This document shows, one piece after another, positions 51,201-59,784 of a DNA stretch of 64,000 nucleotides (position 1 is the first letter of the stretch; every line of letters begins with the position of its first letter). The notes under the pieces are model-generated. The model saw only the letters and a program-made list of their open reading frames with translations, made no database searches and had not been told where the DNA came from. A program made the translations under genes and the position numbers. The DNA comes from an uncultured Lachnospiraceae bacterium. Its GTDB lineage: Bacteria > Bacillota > Clostridia > Lachnospirales > Lachnospiraceae. The stretch is taken from NCBI GenBank assembly GCA_910577175.1, contig CAJTLU010000006.1:1-64000 (forward strand), given 5' to 3'.

Positions 51201-51635
51201 ATGAATCAGGAAGAAATTAAAAAAATACTGCCGCACCGTGACCATATGTTGCTTGTAGACGAAGCAACGGTTACGGACGGCGTTTCCTACGGCAAAAAGA
51301 AAATCACCGGCGAAGAATTTTTCTTAAAGGGACATTTTCCGGGCAATCCGATTGTTCCGGGCGTCATCCTTTGCGAGATTCTTGCACAGTCTACCTGTGT
51401 CCTGCTCGCTGACGACGCCGGAAACGGAAATATTACAACGCTCTTTACTGGTCTGGAAAAGGTACGTTTCAAGAATCCGGTAAAGCCGGGAGACGTATTT
51501 GAAACCAAATGTGAAATTACGAAGCATAAAGGAGCGTTTTACTGGGCAAAGGGCAGCGGCTTTGTAGACGGAAAGCTCTGCGTCAGCGCGGAATTTTCCT
51601 TTGCTGTTTTCCCTGCAGATAAGGAGGCCGTATGA
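51201..51635 (+). CDS. fabZ: 3-hydroxyacyl-ACP dehydratase
   Basis: 144-residue hot-dog fold: ILPHRDHMLLVDEA, GHFPGNPIVPGVILCEILAQ with catalytic His and Glu, VRFKNPVKPGD. The start MNQEEIKK follows a weak AAGGTG. In the usual Clostridia order accB stands before and accC after this gene; both are missing. Confidence 0.95.
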   Translation: MNQEEIKKILPHRDHMLLVDEATVTDGVSYGKKKITGEEFFLKGHFPGNPIVPGVILCEILAQSTCVLLADDAGNGNITTLFTGLEKVRFKNPVKPGDVFETKCEITKHKGAFYWAKGSGFVDGKLCVSAEFSFAVFPADKEAV

Positions 51636-52447
51636 TTTTCGACAAATGGATGAAAGCTTTTTCGGGCGAACGGCTGACCTGTTCTGCCTGCAAAAAGGAA
51701 TTTTCCGTAAAAGAGCTTCGCAAAAGTAATTACATCTGTCCGGAATGTGCACATTACTTCCGCGTAAGCGCAAGAGAGCGTATCCTGATGCTTACGGACA
51801 GGAACAGCTTTGAAGAATGTGCTACCGGACTCTCCAGCGTGGACTTCTTAGAGTTTCCGGGCTATGCCGATAAGCTGAAAAAGGCTACGGAAAGCACCGG
51901 GGAAGAGGATGCCGTTATTTGCGGGTCTGCCTCCATCGGCGGCAACCCTTGTGTTATTTTTGTCATGGACTCCCGTTTTATCATGGCAAGCATGGGCTCG
52001 GTAGTCGGCGAGAAAGTCACCCGTGCCTTTGAGTATGCCACGGAGCACAAGCTTCCGGTCATCGGCTTTACCGCTTCCGGCGGCGCCAGAATGCAGGAGG
52101 GTATTATTTCCCTGATGCAGATGGCAAAGTGCAGCGCGGCTGTAAAGAAGCATTCCTCTGAAGGAAATCTTTACATTACCATACTGACCGACCCGACCAC
52201 CGGCGGCGTTACTGCCTCCTTTGCAATGCAGGGCGACATTATCCTTGCAGAGCCAAATGCAATGGTCGGCTTTGCCGGACGCCGCGTGGTAGAGCAGACG
52301 ACAAAGTCCAAGCTCCCGGACAATTTCCAGAGTGCGGAATTTATTCTTGAGCACGGCTTTGCAGACGCCATTGTTCCGCGGGAAGAACTCCGTGAAACGC
52401 TTACCACACTGCTGAAATTGCACAGAAAGAACGAGGTAGCAGTATGA
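51632..52447 (+). CDS. accD: acetyl-CoA carboxylase carboxyltransferase beta subunit
   Basis: 271 residues. A four-Cys zinc ribbon (CSACKKEFSVKEL ... CPECAHYF) precedes a crotonase-like core with IGFTASGGARMQEG and TDPTTGGVTASFAM. ATGA overlap with fabZ and with accA. With AccA it forms the carboxyltransferase, which needs AccB and AccC from elsewhere. Confidence 0.96.
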   Translation: MIFDKWMKAFSGERLTCSACKKEFSVKELRKSNYICPECAHYFRVSARERILMLTDRNSFEECATGLSSVDFLEFPGYADKLKKATESTGEEDAVICGSASIGGNPCVIFVMDSRFIMASMGSVVGEKVTRAFEYATEHKLPVIGFTASGGARMQEGIISLMQMAKCSAAVKKHSSEGNLYITILTDPTTGGVTASFAMQGDIILAEPNAMVGFAGRRVVEQTTKSKLPDNFQSAEFILEHGFADAIVPREELRETLTTLLKLHRKNEVAV

Positions 52448-53262
52448 GCATGACTCCTTATGAAAAGCTTAAAACGGCACGTGCAAACGGAAGACCTACC
52501 GGAAGTGCCTATATCAACGGGCTTTTTTCCGACCGCATCGAGCTGCACGGCGACCGCCGGTTTGGCGAGGATGCCGCTATCGTATCCGGTGTCGGAAGCC
52601 TTGACGGAATGCCGGTGACCTACATTGCCATCGAGAAGGGAGTCGACCTTCCTTCCCGTATGAAGACAAACTTCGGCTGTCCGAAGCCGGAGGGCTACCG
52701 TAAGGCACTCCGCCTGATGAAGCAGGCAGAGAAGTTCCACCGTCCGGTTATCTGCTTTGTCGATACGCTTGGCGCATTCTGCGGCGCAGACGGCGAAGAG
52801 CGCGGACAGGGCGAGGCGATTGCAGAAAACATCATGGAAATGATTGGTCTTAAAACCCCGACAATTTCGATTGTTATCGGAGAAGGCGGAAGTGGCGGCG
52901 CACTTGCCCTTTGTTCTGCCGACCGTGTTTATATGCTGGAAAACTCCGTATACTCTGTTATTTCTCCGGAGGGCTGTGCAAGTATTCTCTGGAAGGATTC
53001 CTCCCGTGTGCAGGATTCCGCACAGTGCCTGCGCATTACCGCAGACGATATGAAGAGCTTTGGCGTTGCAGAAACTGTCATTCCTGAGAATTTCGAGGAT
53101 TTTTCTTCTATGTGCAGTGAAATTAAGGCTTACCTGACCGCCGACTTAAAACAGCTTCTTGCAAAAACTACGGAACAATTACTGGAAGACCGTTATTTCC
53201 GTTTCCGGAAATTCGGTATTTATGAAGAAAACGGAGAAACCCATGGAACCAATCTATACTGA
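52444..53262 (+). CDS. accA: acetyl-CoA carboxylase carboxyltransferase alpha subunit
   Basis: 272 residues: YINGLFSDRIELHGDRRFGEDAAI, PEGYRKALRLMKQAEKF, CFVDTLGAFCGADGEERGQ, VIGEGGSGGALAL, and SVISPEGCASILWKDSSR. Coupled to accD; overlaps the acyl-CoA synthetase start by 20 bases. Confidence 0.96.
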   Translation: MSMTPYEKLKTARANGRPTGSAYINGLFSDRIELHGDRRFGEDAAIVSGVGSLDGMPVTYIAIEKGVDLPSRMKTNFGCPKPEGYRKALRLMKQAEKFHRPVICFVDTLGAFCGADGEERGQGEAIAENIMEMIGLKTPTISIVIGEGGSGGALALCSADRVYMLENSVYSVISPEGCASILWKDSSRVQDSAQCLRITADDMKSFGVAETVIPENFEDFSSMCSEIKAYLTADLKQLLAKTTEQLLEDRYFRFRKFGIYEENGETHGTNLY

Positions 53263-54892
53263 TTACAGTACCGCTGCTTTTGATGCAGACGGCGTATTGA
53301 CCGAATTTACCCCACACGCACCGGAAAACTTTAACTTTGCCTACGACGTGGTTGACCGTATTGCAGACAGAGAGCCCGAAAAACGCGCTCTCGTCTGGTG
53401 CGATACGAAGGGAAATGAAAAAATCCTTTCCTTTGGCGAAATCTCCTCCCTTTCTACCCAGGCGGCAGGCTATCTTGCCGCAAACGGCGTAAAAAAGGGA
53501 GACCGTGTCCTTGTTATTATGAAACGCCATTACGAATACTGGTACATTCTGCCTGCCCTGCACCGGATGGGTGCAGTCGTAATTCCGGCGTCCCATATGC
53601 TGAAAAAGAAGGATATTATTTACCGTATCCAAAGTGCGGACATCTCTGCAATTATCTCCGCCGATGACGATACGTTGTCCGAAAGCATTCTTGCAGCAAA
53701 GGATTCCTGTCCGGGTCTGCAGCAGCTCTTTACCGTCCGGAAAGACCATCCGGGCTTTCTTCGTTTGGACCTCGGTTTAAAAGAAATGCCAAAAACAGCA
53801 GAACGGATTCCGACTCTCGCGGCCGACCCGTTTCTAATGTATTTTACCTCGGGCACTACCTCCTATCCAAAGGCAGTCGTTCACAACGGATATTACCCGT
53901 TAGGACATATCCCGACCGCAAAGTTCTGGCATAATTGTCAGGATAACGGTCTGCATCTGACTGTTGCAGATACCGGCTGGGCAAAAGCATCCTGGGGAAA
54001 AATTTATGGACAGTGGTTCTGCGGCTGCGCAGTTATGGCATATGATTACGAACATTTTGACGCGGCACAGCTCTGCTCCGTCATTCATAAATATAACGTC
54101 ACCTCCTTCTGCGCCCCGCCGACCGTTTACCGCCTTATGGTAAAGAACGGCATCCCGTCCGATGCTTTCTCATGTGTGCGCTATGCCACCACAGCAGGGG
54201 AAGCCTTAAACCCTGAAATCACAAAGCGTTTTCAGGACATTACAGGACTTTTAATCCACGAGGGGTTCGGGCAGTCAGAGACCACGCTGTTACTTGGGAA
54301 CCTTGTAAACGCACCGGTTAAAATCGGTTCTATCGGCAAGCCGAATCCGATGTATGACGTAAGAATCGTGGATGAGGACGGAAACGAGGCTGATACGGAC
54401 GAACGCGGCGAAATTGTCGTTGTTCCGAAGCCGGGTCAGTGCGGACTCTGCATCGGCTATTTAAACTCCGAAGAGCAGGACCACCGTGTCTGGAAAAACG
54501 GTGTTTTCCATACCGGCGATATTGCGACACGGGATGGCGACGGCTTTTTCTGGTACATCGGCCGTACTGACGACATCATCAAATCCAGCGGCTACCGCAT
54601 CGGTCCGTTTGAAATTGAGGATGTCCTGATTAAACATCCATCTGTAGCCGAATGTGCCGTTACCGGCGTTCCGGACGAGGAGCGCGGCTTTATCGTGAAA
54701 GCTACTATCGTTTTAATGCCAGGCTATGCCGGCACCCCGGAGCTTGCACAGGAGTTAAAGGATTATGTCAAAACCCAGACCGCTCCGTACAAGTACCCGC
54801 GCCTCATCGAATTTGTGCCGGAGCTTCCAAAAACCATCAGCGGAAAAATCCAGCGCGCAAAGCTGCGCGAGCAGGACGCCGAGAAAAATTAA
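53243..54892 (+). CDS. acyl-CoA synthetase (AMP-forming, medium-chain type)
   Basis: 549 residues of the adenylate-forming family: MYFTSGTTSYPKAVVH (AMP/ATP loop), GFGQSETTLLLGN, HTGDIATRDGDGFFWYIGRTDDIIKSSGYRIGP..., and the catalytic Lys region PKTISGKIQRAKL. It resembles ACSM-type medium-chain ligases. It could activate exogenous or released fatty acids to CoA esters. The start MEPIYTDY is chosen with GGAG seven bases upstream. Its overlap with accA shows it is part of the fatty acid operon. Confidence 0.92.
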   Translation: MEPIYTDYSTAAFDADGVLTEFTPHAPENFNFAYDVVDRIADREPEKRALVWCDTKGNEKILSFGEISSLSTQAAGYLAANGVKKGDRVLVIMKRHYEYWYILPALHRMGAVVIPASHMLKKKDIIYRIQSADISAIISADDDTLSESILAAKDSCPGLQQLFTVRKDHPGFLRLDLGLKEMPKTAERIPTLAADPFLMYFTSGTTSYPKAVVHNGYYPLGHIPTAKFWHNCQDNGLHLTVADTGWAKASWGKIYGQWFCGCAVMAYDYEHFDAAQLCSVIHKYNVTSFCAPPTVYRLMVKNGIPSDAFSCVRYATTAGEALNPEITKRFQDITGLLIHEGFGQSETTLLLGNLVNAPVKIGSIGKPNPMYDVRIVDEDGNEADTDERGEIVVVPKPGQCGLCIGYLNSEEQDHRVWKNGVFHTGDIATRDGDGFFWYIGRTDDIIKSSGYRIGPFEIEDVLIKHPSVAECAVTGVPDEERGFIVKATIVLMPGYAGTPELAQELKDYVKTQTAPYKYPRLIEFVPELPKTISGKIQRAKLREQDAEKN

Positions 54893-54921
54893 AGGAAACG
54901 GATTCCAGACAGGAGTATGTT

Positions 54922-55617
54922 ATGGAGCTTCACGGACTGAATAAGCTGACACTGCTCGATTTTCCAGAGCATCTGGCGTGTACGGTTTTCACAGGGCGCT
55001 GCAACCTGCGCTGTCCTTTTTGCCATAACGCCGGACTGGTGCTCGCTCCGGAATGGGAGCCTGTTCTTGATACCGAGGAGGTATTTCGTTTTCTGGAAAA
55101 ACGGAAAAATACGCTCGAGGGCATCTGTGTCACCGGCGGGGAGCCAACCCTGCAGGAAGACCTGCTTCCCTTTCTGCACCGCTGCAAGGAGCTTGGCTAT
55201 CAGGTAAAGCTTGACACCAACGGAACCCGCCCGGACGTCCTTCTGGCGGTACTCCGGGAGCATCTGGCTGACTACATTGCCATGGATATTAAAAACTGCC
55301 CTGCACGTTATGCCGAAACAGCAGGGCTTTCTTCCGTCCGCCTCTCCGCGCTGGAGGAAAGCATCTCCCTCATCCGGGGAAGCGGACTGCCTTACGAGTT
55401 CCGTACTACTGTAGTACGCGAATTTCATACAAAGCAGGACCTGCTTGCCATCGGAGAATGGCTGAACGGCTCTGCGCGCTATGCCATACAGGCGTTCCTT
55501 GACTCCGGAAACCTGATAAAAAGCGGACTTTCCGGCTACCCTGCCGAAGAGCTGCAGGCGTTCCGGACACTTCTCCTCCCGTATTTCGGAGAGGTTCTTC
55601 TGCGCGGAGCTGATTAA
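54922..55617 (+). CDS. radical SAM activase, NrdG-like
   Basis: 231 residues. VFTGRCNLRCPFCHNAGLV holds the CxxxCxxC cluster motif; ICVTGGEPTLQEDL binds SAM. The N-terminal GLNKLTLLDFPEHLACTVF matches anaerobic ribonucleotide reductase activating proteins of the longer NrdG2 type. No nrdD is nearby, so the partner may be distant or different (pyruvate formate-lyase-like enzymes are possible). CAGGAG precedes the ATG, 29 bases after the acyl-CoA synthetase. Confidence 0.87.
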   Translation: MELHGLNKLTLLDFPEHLACTVFTGRCNLRCPFCHNAGLVLAPEWEPVLDTEEVFRFLEKRKNTLEGICVTGGEPTLQEDLLPFLHRCKELGYQVKLDTNGTRPDVLLAVLREHLADYIAMDIKNCPARYAETAGLSSVRLSALEESISLIRGSGLPYEFRTTVVREFHTKQDLLAIGEWLNGSARYAIQAFLDSGNLIKSGLSGYPAEELQAFRTLLLPYFGEVLLRGAD

Positions 55618-55639
55618 GGAAAGGGACAGGATAGACCTT

Positions 55640-56191
55640 ATGAAACTAAACTATGAAACGACGCGCCTGCAGCTGTTAATCTGTAACGAAGAATATGCTG
55701 CTGCGCTGTTAGACTTTGTAACAGAAAATAAAGAGTTTTTTTCCCCATGGGAACCGCGCCGTCTGCCTGCTTTCTATACTGAGGAATTTCAGGCGCAGGT
55801 GCTGCGCGCGGAATTTCAGGCAATCCTCCGCTCCGCCTATCTCCGTTATTACCTCTTTTTGAAAGAGGACCCGGCGCGCATCATTGGCACGGTAAGCTTT
55901 TCAAACATTTCACGCGGAGAAGACAAGAGTTGCCGCGTCGGCTATAAGCTGGCAAAGGACTATACCGGCAAGGGCTATGCGGAAGAGGCAGTGCGACGGC
56001 TTCTGACAGAAGTACATAACGACCTTTCTATCCACCGCGTAGAAGCGGACATCATGCCAGAAAATCACCCTTCCCTGCATTTAATTGAACGCCTTGGCTT
56101 TTCCTATGAGGGCATTGCCCGCAGCTCCCACGAAATTAACGGCAAATGGACCGACCACCTGCGCTATTCTTACATTTTTGCACACCAATAG
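55640..56191 (+). CDS. GNAT acetyltransferase, RimJ/RimL-like
   Basis: 183 residues: TTRLQLLICNEEYAAALLDFV, PARIIGTVSFSNISRGEDKSCRVGYKLAKDY, loop TGKGYAEEAVRRLL, IMPENHPSLHLIERLGFSYEG. This is the pattern of acetyltransferases of ribosomal protein N-termini. Last gene of the plus-strand run; its 3' end overlaps the convergent gene by 22 bases. Confidence 0.9.
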   Translation: MKLNYETTRLQLLICNEEYAAALLDFVTENKEFFSPWEPRRLPAFYTEEFQAQVLRAEFQAILRSAYLRYYLFLKEDPARIIGTVSFSNISRGEDKSCRVGYKLAKDYTGKGYAEEAVRRLLTEVHNDLSIHRVEADIMPENHPSLHLIERLGFSYEGIARSSHEINGKWTDHLRYSYIFAHQ

Positions 56192-57123
56192 CCAAATATC
56201 CCTCTTGCCGCAGCGTTTTGGGCCATACCGTACTGTGCCGGCAAAAACTCCCGGAAACCAAACATACCCGCAAGACTGATATCCCTCTTAAAATACGTTC
56301 CGGGAACCAAAAGGACATACTCGTCCTGTTCCCGCCACCTGCGCCGTCCCAACAGCAGATGACGATAATGATAATACCCGTGCAGCAAAAAGCTGTTCTC
56401 CGCAAATACTCTCCCTTCCTTCGGCAAAAGAGAAAGCTCCTCCGGCGAGACCCGCACCGAATACAATAACGACGGCTCACGGCACGGCCGGTACGCCGGT
56501 TTTGTCAAAAGCAGCTCCTCCAGACAGGCAACCCGGTTCTGTTCTGCCTTTCTCTTTAAGGGGATGAACTTTTCCTTTTTCTCCACCTTTTCTAAGCTAT
56601 ACCTACCGTCTTCCTCTGCGATTCCTTCCCCGCCTGCGGCTTTGGTAATCTCCTCTACCAGTTTCTTTGCTGAAGAAACGGTCTCCGCCGAAAACCGGAT
56701 GCCCGTATGGGTAAAGGCGGCGCGTATCTGTGCCTCTGTAACCTCTCTCCCGTCATAGCGTCCGCAAAGATAACAATCCGTATTCGGCCATTCAATTCCC
56801 GTCGTCCGTGCGCTGCCAACATGCTCCGGCAGCAACACCACACCTTTTCCGGAGCCTGCCTCCGCACACAGGCGGTACCTCTCTGCCGCAATTTCGTTCG
56901 TGGTCTGCCCGCCGTCCGCTTCCCACAGATAGGAGGCTTCCGACAGATTTTCCCGTTCGTTAAAATAATAAATGCTCCACCGTTCGTTCCGCTCTGGCAG
57001 ATGCAGCAGCTCCAGCGTAACCTCCGGCGCTTCCTCTTCTCCGAACTGCCGCAGTACGCCGACGCTCTGTGAACGGATCCCGTTCCGGTAGGCAAATAAA
57101 TACGCGATTTTTCTCCGATACAA
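56170..57123 (-). CDS. unknown protein of a lineage-specific family
   Basis: 317 residues, no signal peptide or membrane segment. The N-terminus LYRRKIAYLFAYRNGIRSQSVGVLR and C-terminus (YYHYRHLLLGRRRWREQDEY, LVPGTYFKRDISLAGMFGF) look like a soluble family seen in Lachnospiraceae, with no known function. A likely start is TTG at 57123, six bases after AGGAGGG; a GTG at 57141 is the alternative. Not assigned to any pathway. Confidence 0.72.
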   Translation of the reverse strand: MYRRKIAYLFAYRNGIRSQSVGVLRQFGEEEAPEVTLELLHLPERNERWSIYYFNERENLSEASYLWEADGGQTTNEIAAERYRLCAEAGSGKGVVLLPEHVGSARTTGIEWPNTDCYLCGRYDGREVTEAQIRAAFTHTGIRFSAETVSSAKKLVEEITKAAGGEGIAEEDGRYSLEKVEKKEKFIPLKRKAEQNRVACLEELLLTKPAYRPCREPSLLYSVRVSPEELSLLPKEGRVFAENSFLLHGYYHYRHLLLGRRRWREQDEYVLLVPGTYFKRDISLAGMFGFREFLPAQYGMAQNAAARGIFGYWCAKM

Positions 57124-57219
57124 TGAAATCCCTCCTATCACCTAGGTTTTGTGCTTGTCCGATATAATACTATATATGAGGGATTTTCCGTAGCTAGAAC
57201 CTTAAGCTTTGGTATTTTG

Positions 57220-57855
57220 TTATTCAACAAAAGCTATATATTGCCTGACCTGTCCTACAAAGTCATCTAAAGCTATATTAGTTACTGAAATATCAGAATA
57301 TGCATTGGGTGCTGCAACCTGTTCATTACTTACATTAAGTGAAGATACATATCCGTCTGTTACAGCATAGCGGCCCTGGAATCCACTTAACGCCGTGTAC
57401 GACCCATCCGGATTTTCCTTCGCAAATATAACATATTCATCATCTATATTCATCAATGGGTCGTCCGCAATCTCATATATTTTCTTTTCTTCCTCTGAAA
57501 CTCCGCCGGTCATAACAATCTGTATTTCATTCCCGATACCGCCATAAATATCATCTATCACCTGAACGGTGTAAATTGTCTGCATAACCCCATATTGTAA
57601 ATATTTATCACTGGGTGTTGCAGAAATAACTTTGACAACTGCAATTATATCACTATTCCTGGCAACCTCTTCAACATCTTTATAGTTATATGTCCAGCTT
57701 GCCCGCAGAAGCACCCTTTCATATCCATCCAGTGCCAATGCTCCGTTATCACCTTTCCTTTGTTTTAAGAAATAGCCTAATACTATGGTTGTCAACAAAA
57801 TAACGCAAATACGTACCTTGGGATCAGAAAGATTCTGCTTCTTCTGTTCTACCAT
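57220..57855 (-). CDS. unknown exported or membrane-anchored protein
   Basis: 211 residues with one N-terminal transmembrane segment (VRICVILLTTIVLGYFL), then an extracytoplasmic beta-rich part (IIAVVKVISATPSDKYLQYG, TIYTVQVIDDIYGGIGNEIQI, DEYVIFAKENPDGSYTALSGFQG). No family recognised. AAAGGAG lies nine bases before the ATG but is inside the long hairpin annotated upstream. Confidence 0.72.
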   Translation of the reverse strand: MVEQKKQNLSDPKVRICVILLTTIVLGYFLKQRKGDNGALALDGYERVLLRASWTYNYKDVEEVARNSDIIAVVKVISATPSDKYLQYGVMQTIYTVQVIDDIYGGIGNEIQIVMTGGVSEEEKKIYEIADDPLMNIDDEYVIFAKENPDGSYTALSGFQGRYAVTDGYVSSLNVSNEQVAAPNAYSDISVTNIALDDFVGQVRQYIAFVE

Positions 57856-57857
57856 AC

Positions 57858-57919
57858 AAAAAGGCTCCTTTCCATATTAGTAAGGTTCTACTCGACCTTC
57901 TAATATGTACTTGGAGCCT
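57858..57919 (-). promoter_or_regulatory. long leader hairpin with T run covering the ribosome site
   Basis: AGGCTCC (57862-57868) pairs with GGAGCCT (57913-57919), and CATATTAG-AAGGT (57873-57886) with ACCTT-CTAATATG (57895-57907). On the minus strand the stem ends in five Ts only three bases before the ATG, and its 3' arm contains the AGGAG of the ribosome site. It may act as terminator, attenuator or translation block. Confidence 0.75.
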
Positions 57920-58057
57920 GAAAATCGTGATTACAGAAAAATAAGCAAGAATTTGTAGTTATAACTGGCTTAAGAATTATATCATCAATATCTAAAGTCT
58001 CTCGTCCACTAATAAACCTGTAATCTGTTATACAATGATAGAATATTAGATTTTATA

Positions 58058-58192
58058 TTACTTTTTATATCCACACTTAGGGCATTCACCGTTTTCATCA
58101 AGAGTCACACCACAAAGAGGACAACGATCAACAGATCCATTTACATCATATTCCTGAGAAGCAGCATTAACACCACTGGTAAAAGTAATCAT
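58058..58192 (-). CDS. small zinc-ribbon protein or remnant
   Basis: 44 codons ending with a double-Cys ribbon: CPLCGVTLDENGECPKCGYKK (two CxxC pairs). No ribosome site is evident and a stop lies a few codons upstream of the ATG, so it may be the tail of a larger lost gene, such as a membrane protein with a C-terminal zinc ribbon. Confidence 0.4.
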   Translation of the reverse strand: MITFTSGVNAASQEYDVNGSVDRCPLCGVTLDENGECPKCGYKK

Positions 58193-58369
58193 TATTATGT
58201 TGAATAATGCTTAATACTACACATTCGACACATGCTGTCCTTGTAGATATGGTGCGCCACTTGTATTTCTGTTTTTATATGATGAGAATATAAGCAGGAA
58301 AATCCTCAGGGAAAGGATTGTGGACGCGACGACACCTGTATAAGCTATACACATGTAATGTTATAAGCT

Positions 58370-58543
58370 GAAGAATTAGGTCTGGGATCACTTTGGTGTG
58401 GAAAGTTTGATGAAGTTAAGCTCCGCGAACACTTTAATATCCCAAAGAATTATATACCTGTTGTGGCCCTGCCAATAAGATATAAGGCCGAGAATGTAAT
58501 TGTGAGTAAAACTCATTATGTCAAGGATCCACTTAAAAAATAG
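58370..58543 (+). pseudogene. nitroreductase-family 3' remnant
   Basis: The frame reads EELGLGSLWCGKFDEVKLRE, then HFNIPKNYIPVVALPIRYKA, and ends with KDPLKK. The GLGSxWxGxFDE..xxxxxxIPxxxxPVxxLPIxY pattern is the C-terminal half of nitroreductase-like FMN enzymes. A stop precedes it and there is no start codon or N-terminal FMN site. Confidence 0.75.
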
Positions 58544-58602
58544 TCACCTGGGATATGTTTTAGAAAAAAGTGTAATTGTTACGATTTTCCTTCCAACGAA
58601 CA

Positions 58603-58638
58603 ACGCCCCCTCACGAGGGGGGCGTCATCAATATTTTT
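58603..58638 (+). terminator. GC-rich terminator-like hairpin
   Basis: ACGCCCCC-TCACGAG-GGGGGCGT followed by CATCAATATTTTTG. It lies after the nitroreductase remnant and may have been its terminator. Confidence 0.55.
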
Positions 58639-58745
58639 GTTGCTATTTTTCAAGATATTCTCATTCGACAAAAGACTTTGGTGCCAAAAGAACCGTCTTC
58701 ATGGCACATCTGAGCAAGACCACCGTTGAGTCATTGTCAGTGAAA

Positions 58746-59171
58746 TTAGTAAATCTTGATTTCAGGCTTGAAATCAAGAACCGCTTTAATGAATCCATCC
58801 TTATCCTTAGGTGATACATAGATAAGATTGCGTTTGTTGTCCTTCATAAAAGCGATTTCAATTCTGTCAAGAGAAGTGCCAGACGAAGCAACGGCATTGA
58901 CAACCTTCTTCATGGAAACAATAGACGAAATTGCAACAACAGATGTTGTCATTCCCAGGCAAACCTTAATCTCTCCGTTTTCAACATAAATGCAGTTGCG
59001 AATCATAATCCAAGCAATGATGATGGTAATCAAAGCGAATACAACAAGCATAACGCCGAATGCAACGGAATCCCCTGCAGAGCCGAGCAAAATAAGCATT
59101 CCAGCACCGAGAGTCACAACCAATACAAGTGTGAACCACATTACAAATCCATTTTTACCTCTAAATTTCAT
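58746..59171 (-). CDS. membrane protein with bacterial PH-like domain
   Basis: 141 residues: two N-terminal transmembrane helices (FVMWFTLVLVVTLGAGMLILL; VAFGVMLVVFALITIIIAWI) and a soluble part with CIYVENGEIKVCLGMTTSVVAISSI and IYVSPKDKDGFIKAVLDFKP, the pattern of small bacterial PH-domain membrane proteins. AAGGGGGAAG precedes the ATG. It follows the membrane protein gene by 14 bases in the unit headed by the XRE regulator. Confidence 0.75.
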   Translation of the reverse strand: MKFRGKNGFVMWFTLVLVVTLGAGMLILLGSAGDSVAFGVMLVVFALITIIIAWIMIRNCIYVENGEIKVCLGMTTSVVAISSIVSMKKVVNAVASSGTSLDRIEIAFMKDNKRNLIYVSPKDKDGFIKAVLDFKPEIKIY

Positions 59172-59185
59172 AATTCTTCCCCCTT

Positions 59186-59581
59186 CTATTTTAGCGCCAT
59201 TCTAAGCGCGATGATTACCTCAACAAGAAGTAACGCCCATACAACTAGCATTCCAATGCATATAACAAATCCTATGCTGTTGATTATCAACCCAATAATG
59301 CAGATTACCGATACTGCAATCTCTGCGATGACCTTAACGATATCACGGATACGATAGATGATTTTCATCTGGAAATCATCATATTTGATACCCTTGTTTA
59401 CTGTCAGGACGCTGAGAATACTCGATACGAGCGTTCCTACACCACCTATGCAACCAAAAACTTTAGCGGATGCACCATAAGCATCCGATTCAAACTCAGC
59501 CATGACGATGAAAGTTACCATCATGAGTGCTGAGAACAGTGAAAAGGTCGAAATAGTATAAACACTGATTTTTTTATTCAT
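59186..59581 (-). CDS. unknown four-helix membrane protein
   Basis: 131 residues with four hydrophobic segments (about residues 7-28, 42-60, 88-105, 108-128). No catalytic motif. Its ATG overlaps the stop of the XRE regulator gene by four bases. This pairing of a small XRE regulator with a membrane protein recurs in Firmicutes; the role is unknown. Confidence 0.78.
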   Translation of the reverse strand: MNKKISVYTISTFSLFSALMMVTFIVMAEFESDAYGASAKVFGCIGGVGTLVSSILSVLTVNKGIKYDDFQMKIIYRIRDIVKVIAEIAVSVICIIGLIINSIGFVICIGMLVVWALLLVEVIIALRMALK

Positions 59582-59784
59582 TTTCTCTCCCCTCCTTCAA
59601 AATCAAACAACTCCTCAATAGTTATTCCGAACACTTTTGCCAGGTCGTAAGCCAACCATAGAGTAGGGTCATCTTTTCCTTTCTCGATTGCAACAATTGA
59701 CTGGCGCGAAACACCTACCAGCTCCCCAAGCTGCTGTTGGGTAAGTTTCCTCTGCTCGCGCAATGCTCTGACTTCATTAATCAT
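59578..59784 (-). CDS. small XRE-family regulator
   Basis: 68 residues that are only a Cro/C1 helix-turn-helix: LREQRKLTQQQLGELVGVSRQSIVAIEKGKDDPTL... AYDLAKVFGITIEELFDFE. AAAGGAG lies nine bases before the chosen ATG. First gene of a three-gene unit with two membrane proteins. Confidence 0.92.
   Translation of the reverse strand: MINEVRALREQRKLTQQQLGELVGVSRQSIVAIEKGKDDPTLWLAYDLAKVFGITIEELFDFEGGERK

Noticed and set aside
58518..58814. 98-codon plus-strand frame
   Set aside because: It crosses the terminator hairpin and the end of the PH-like gene on the other strand, with no ribosome site or recognisable motif.
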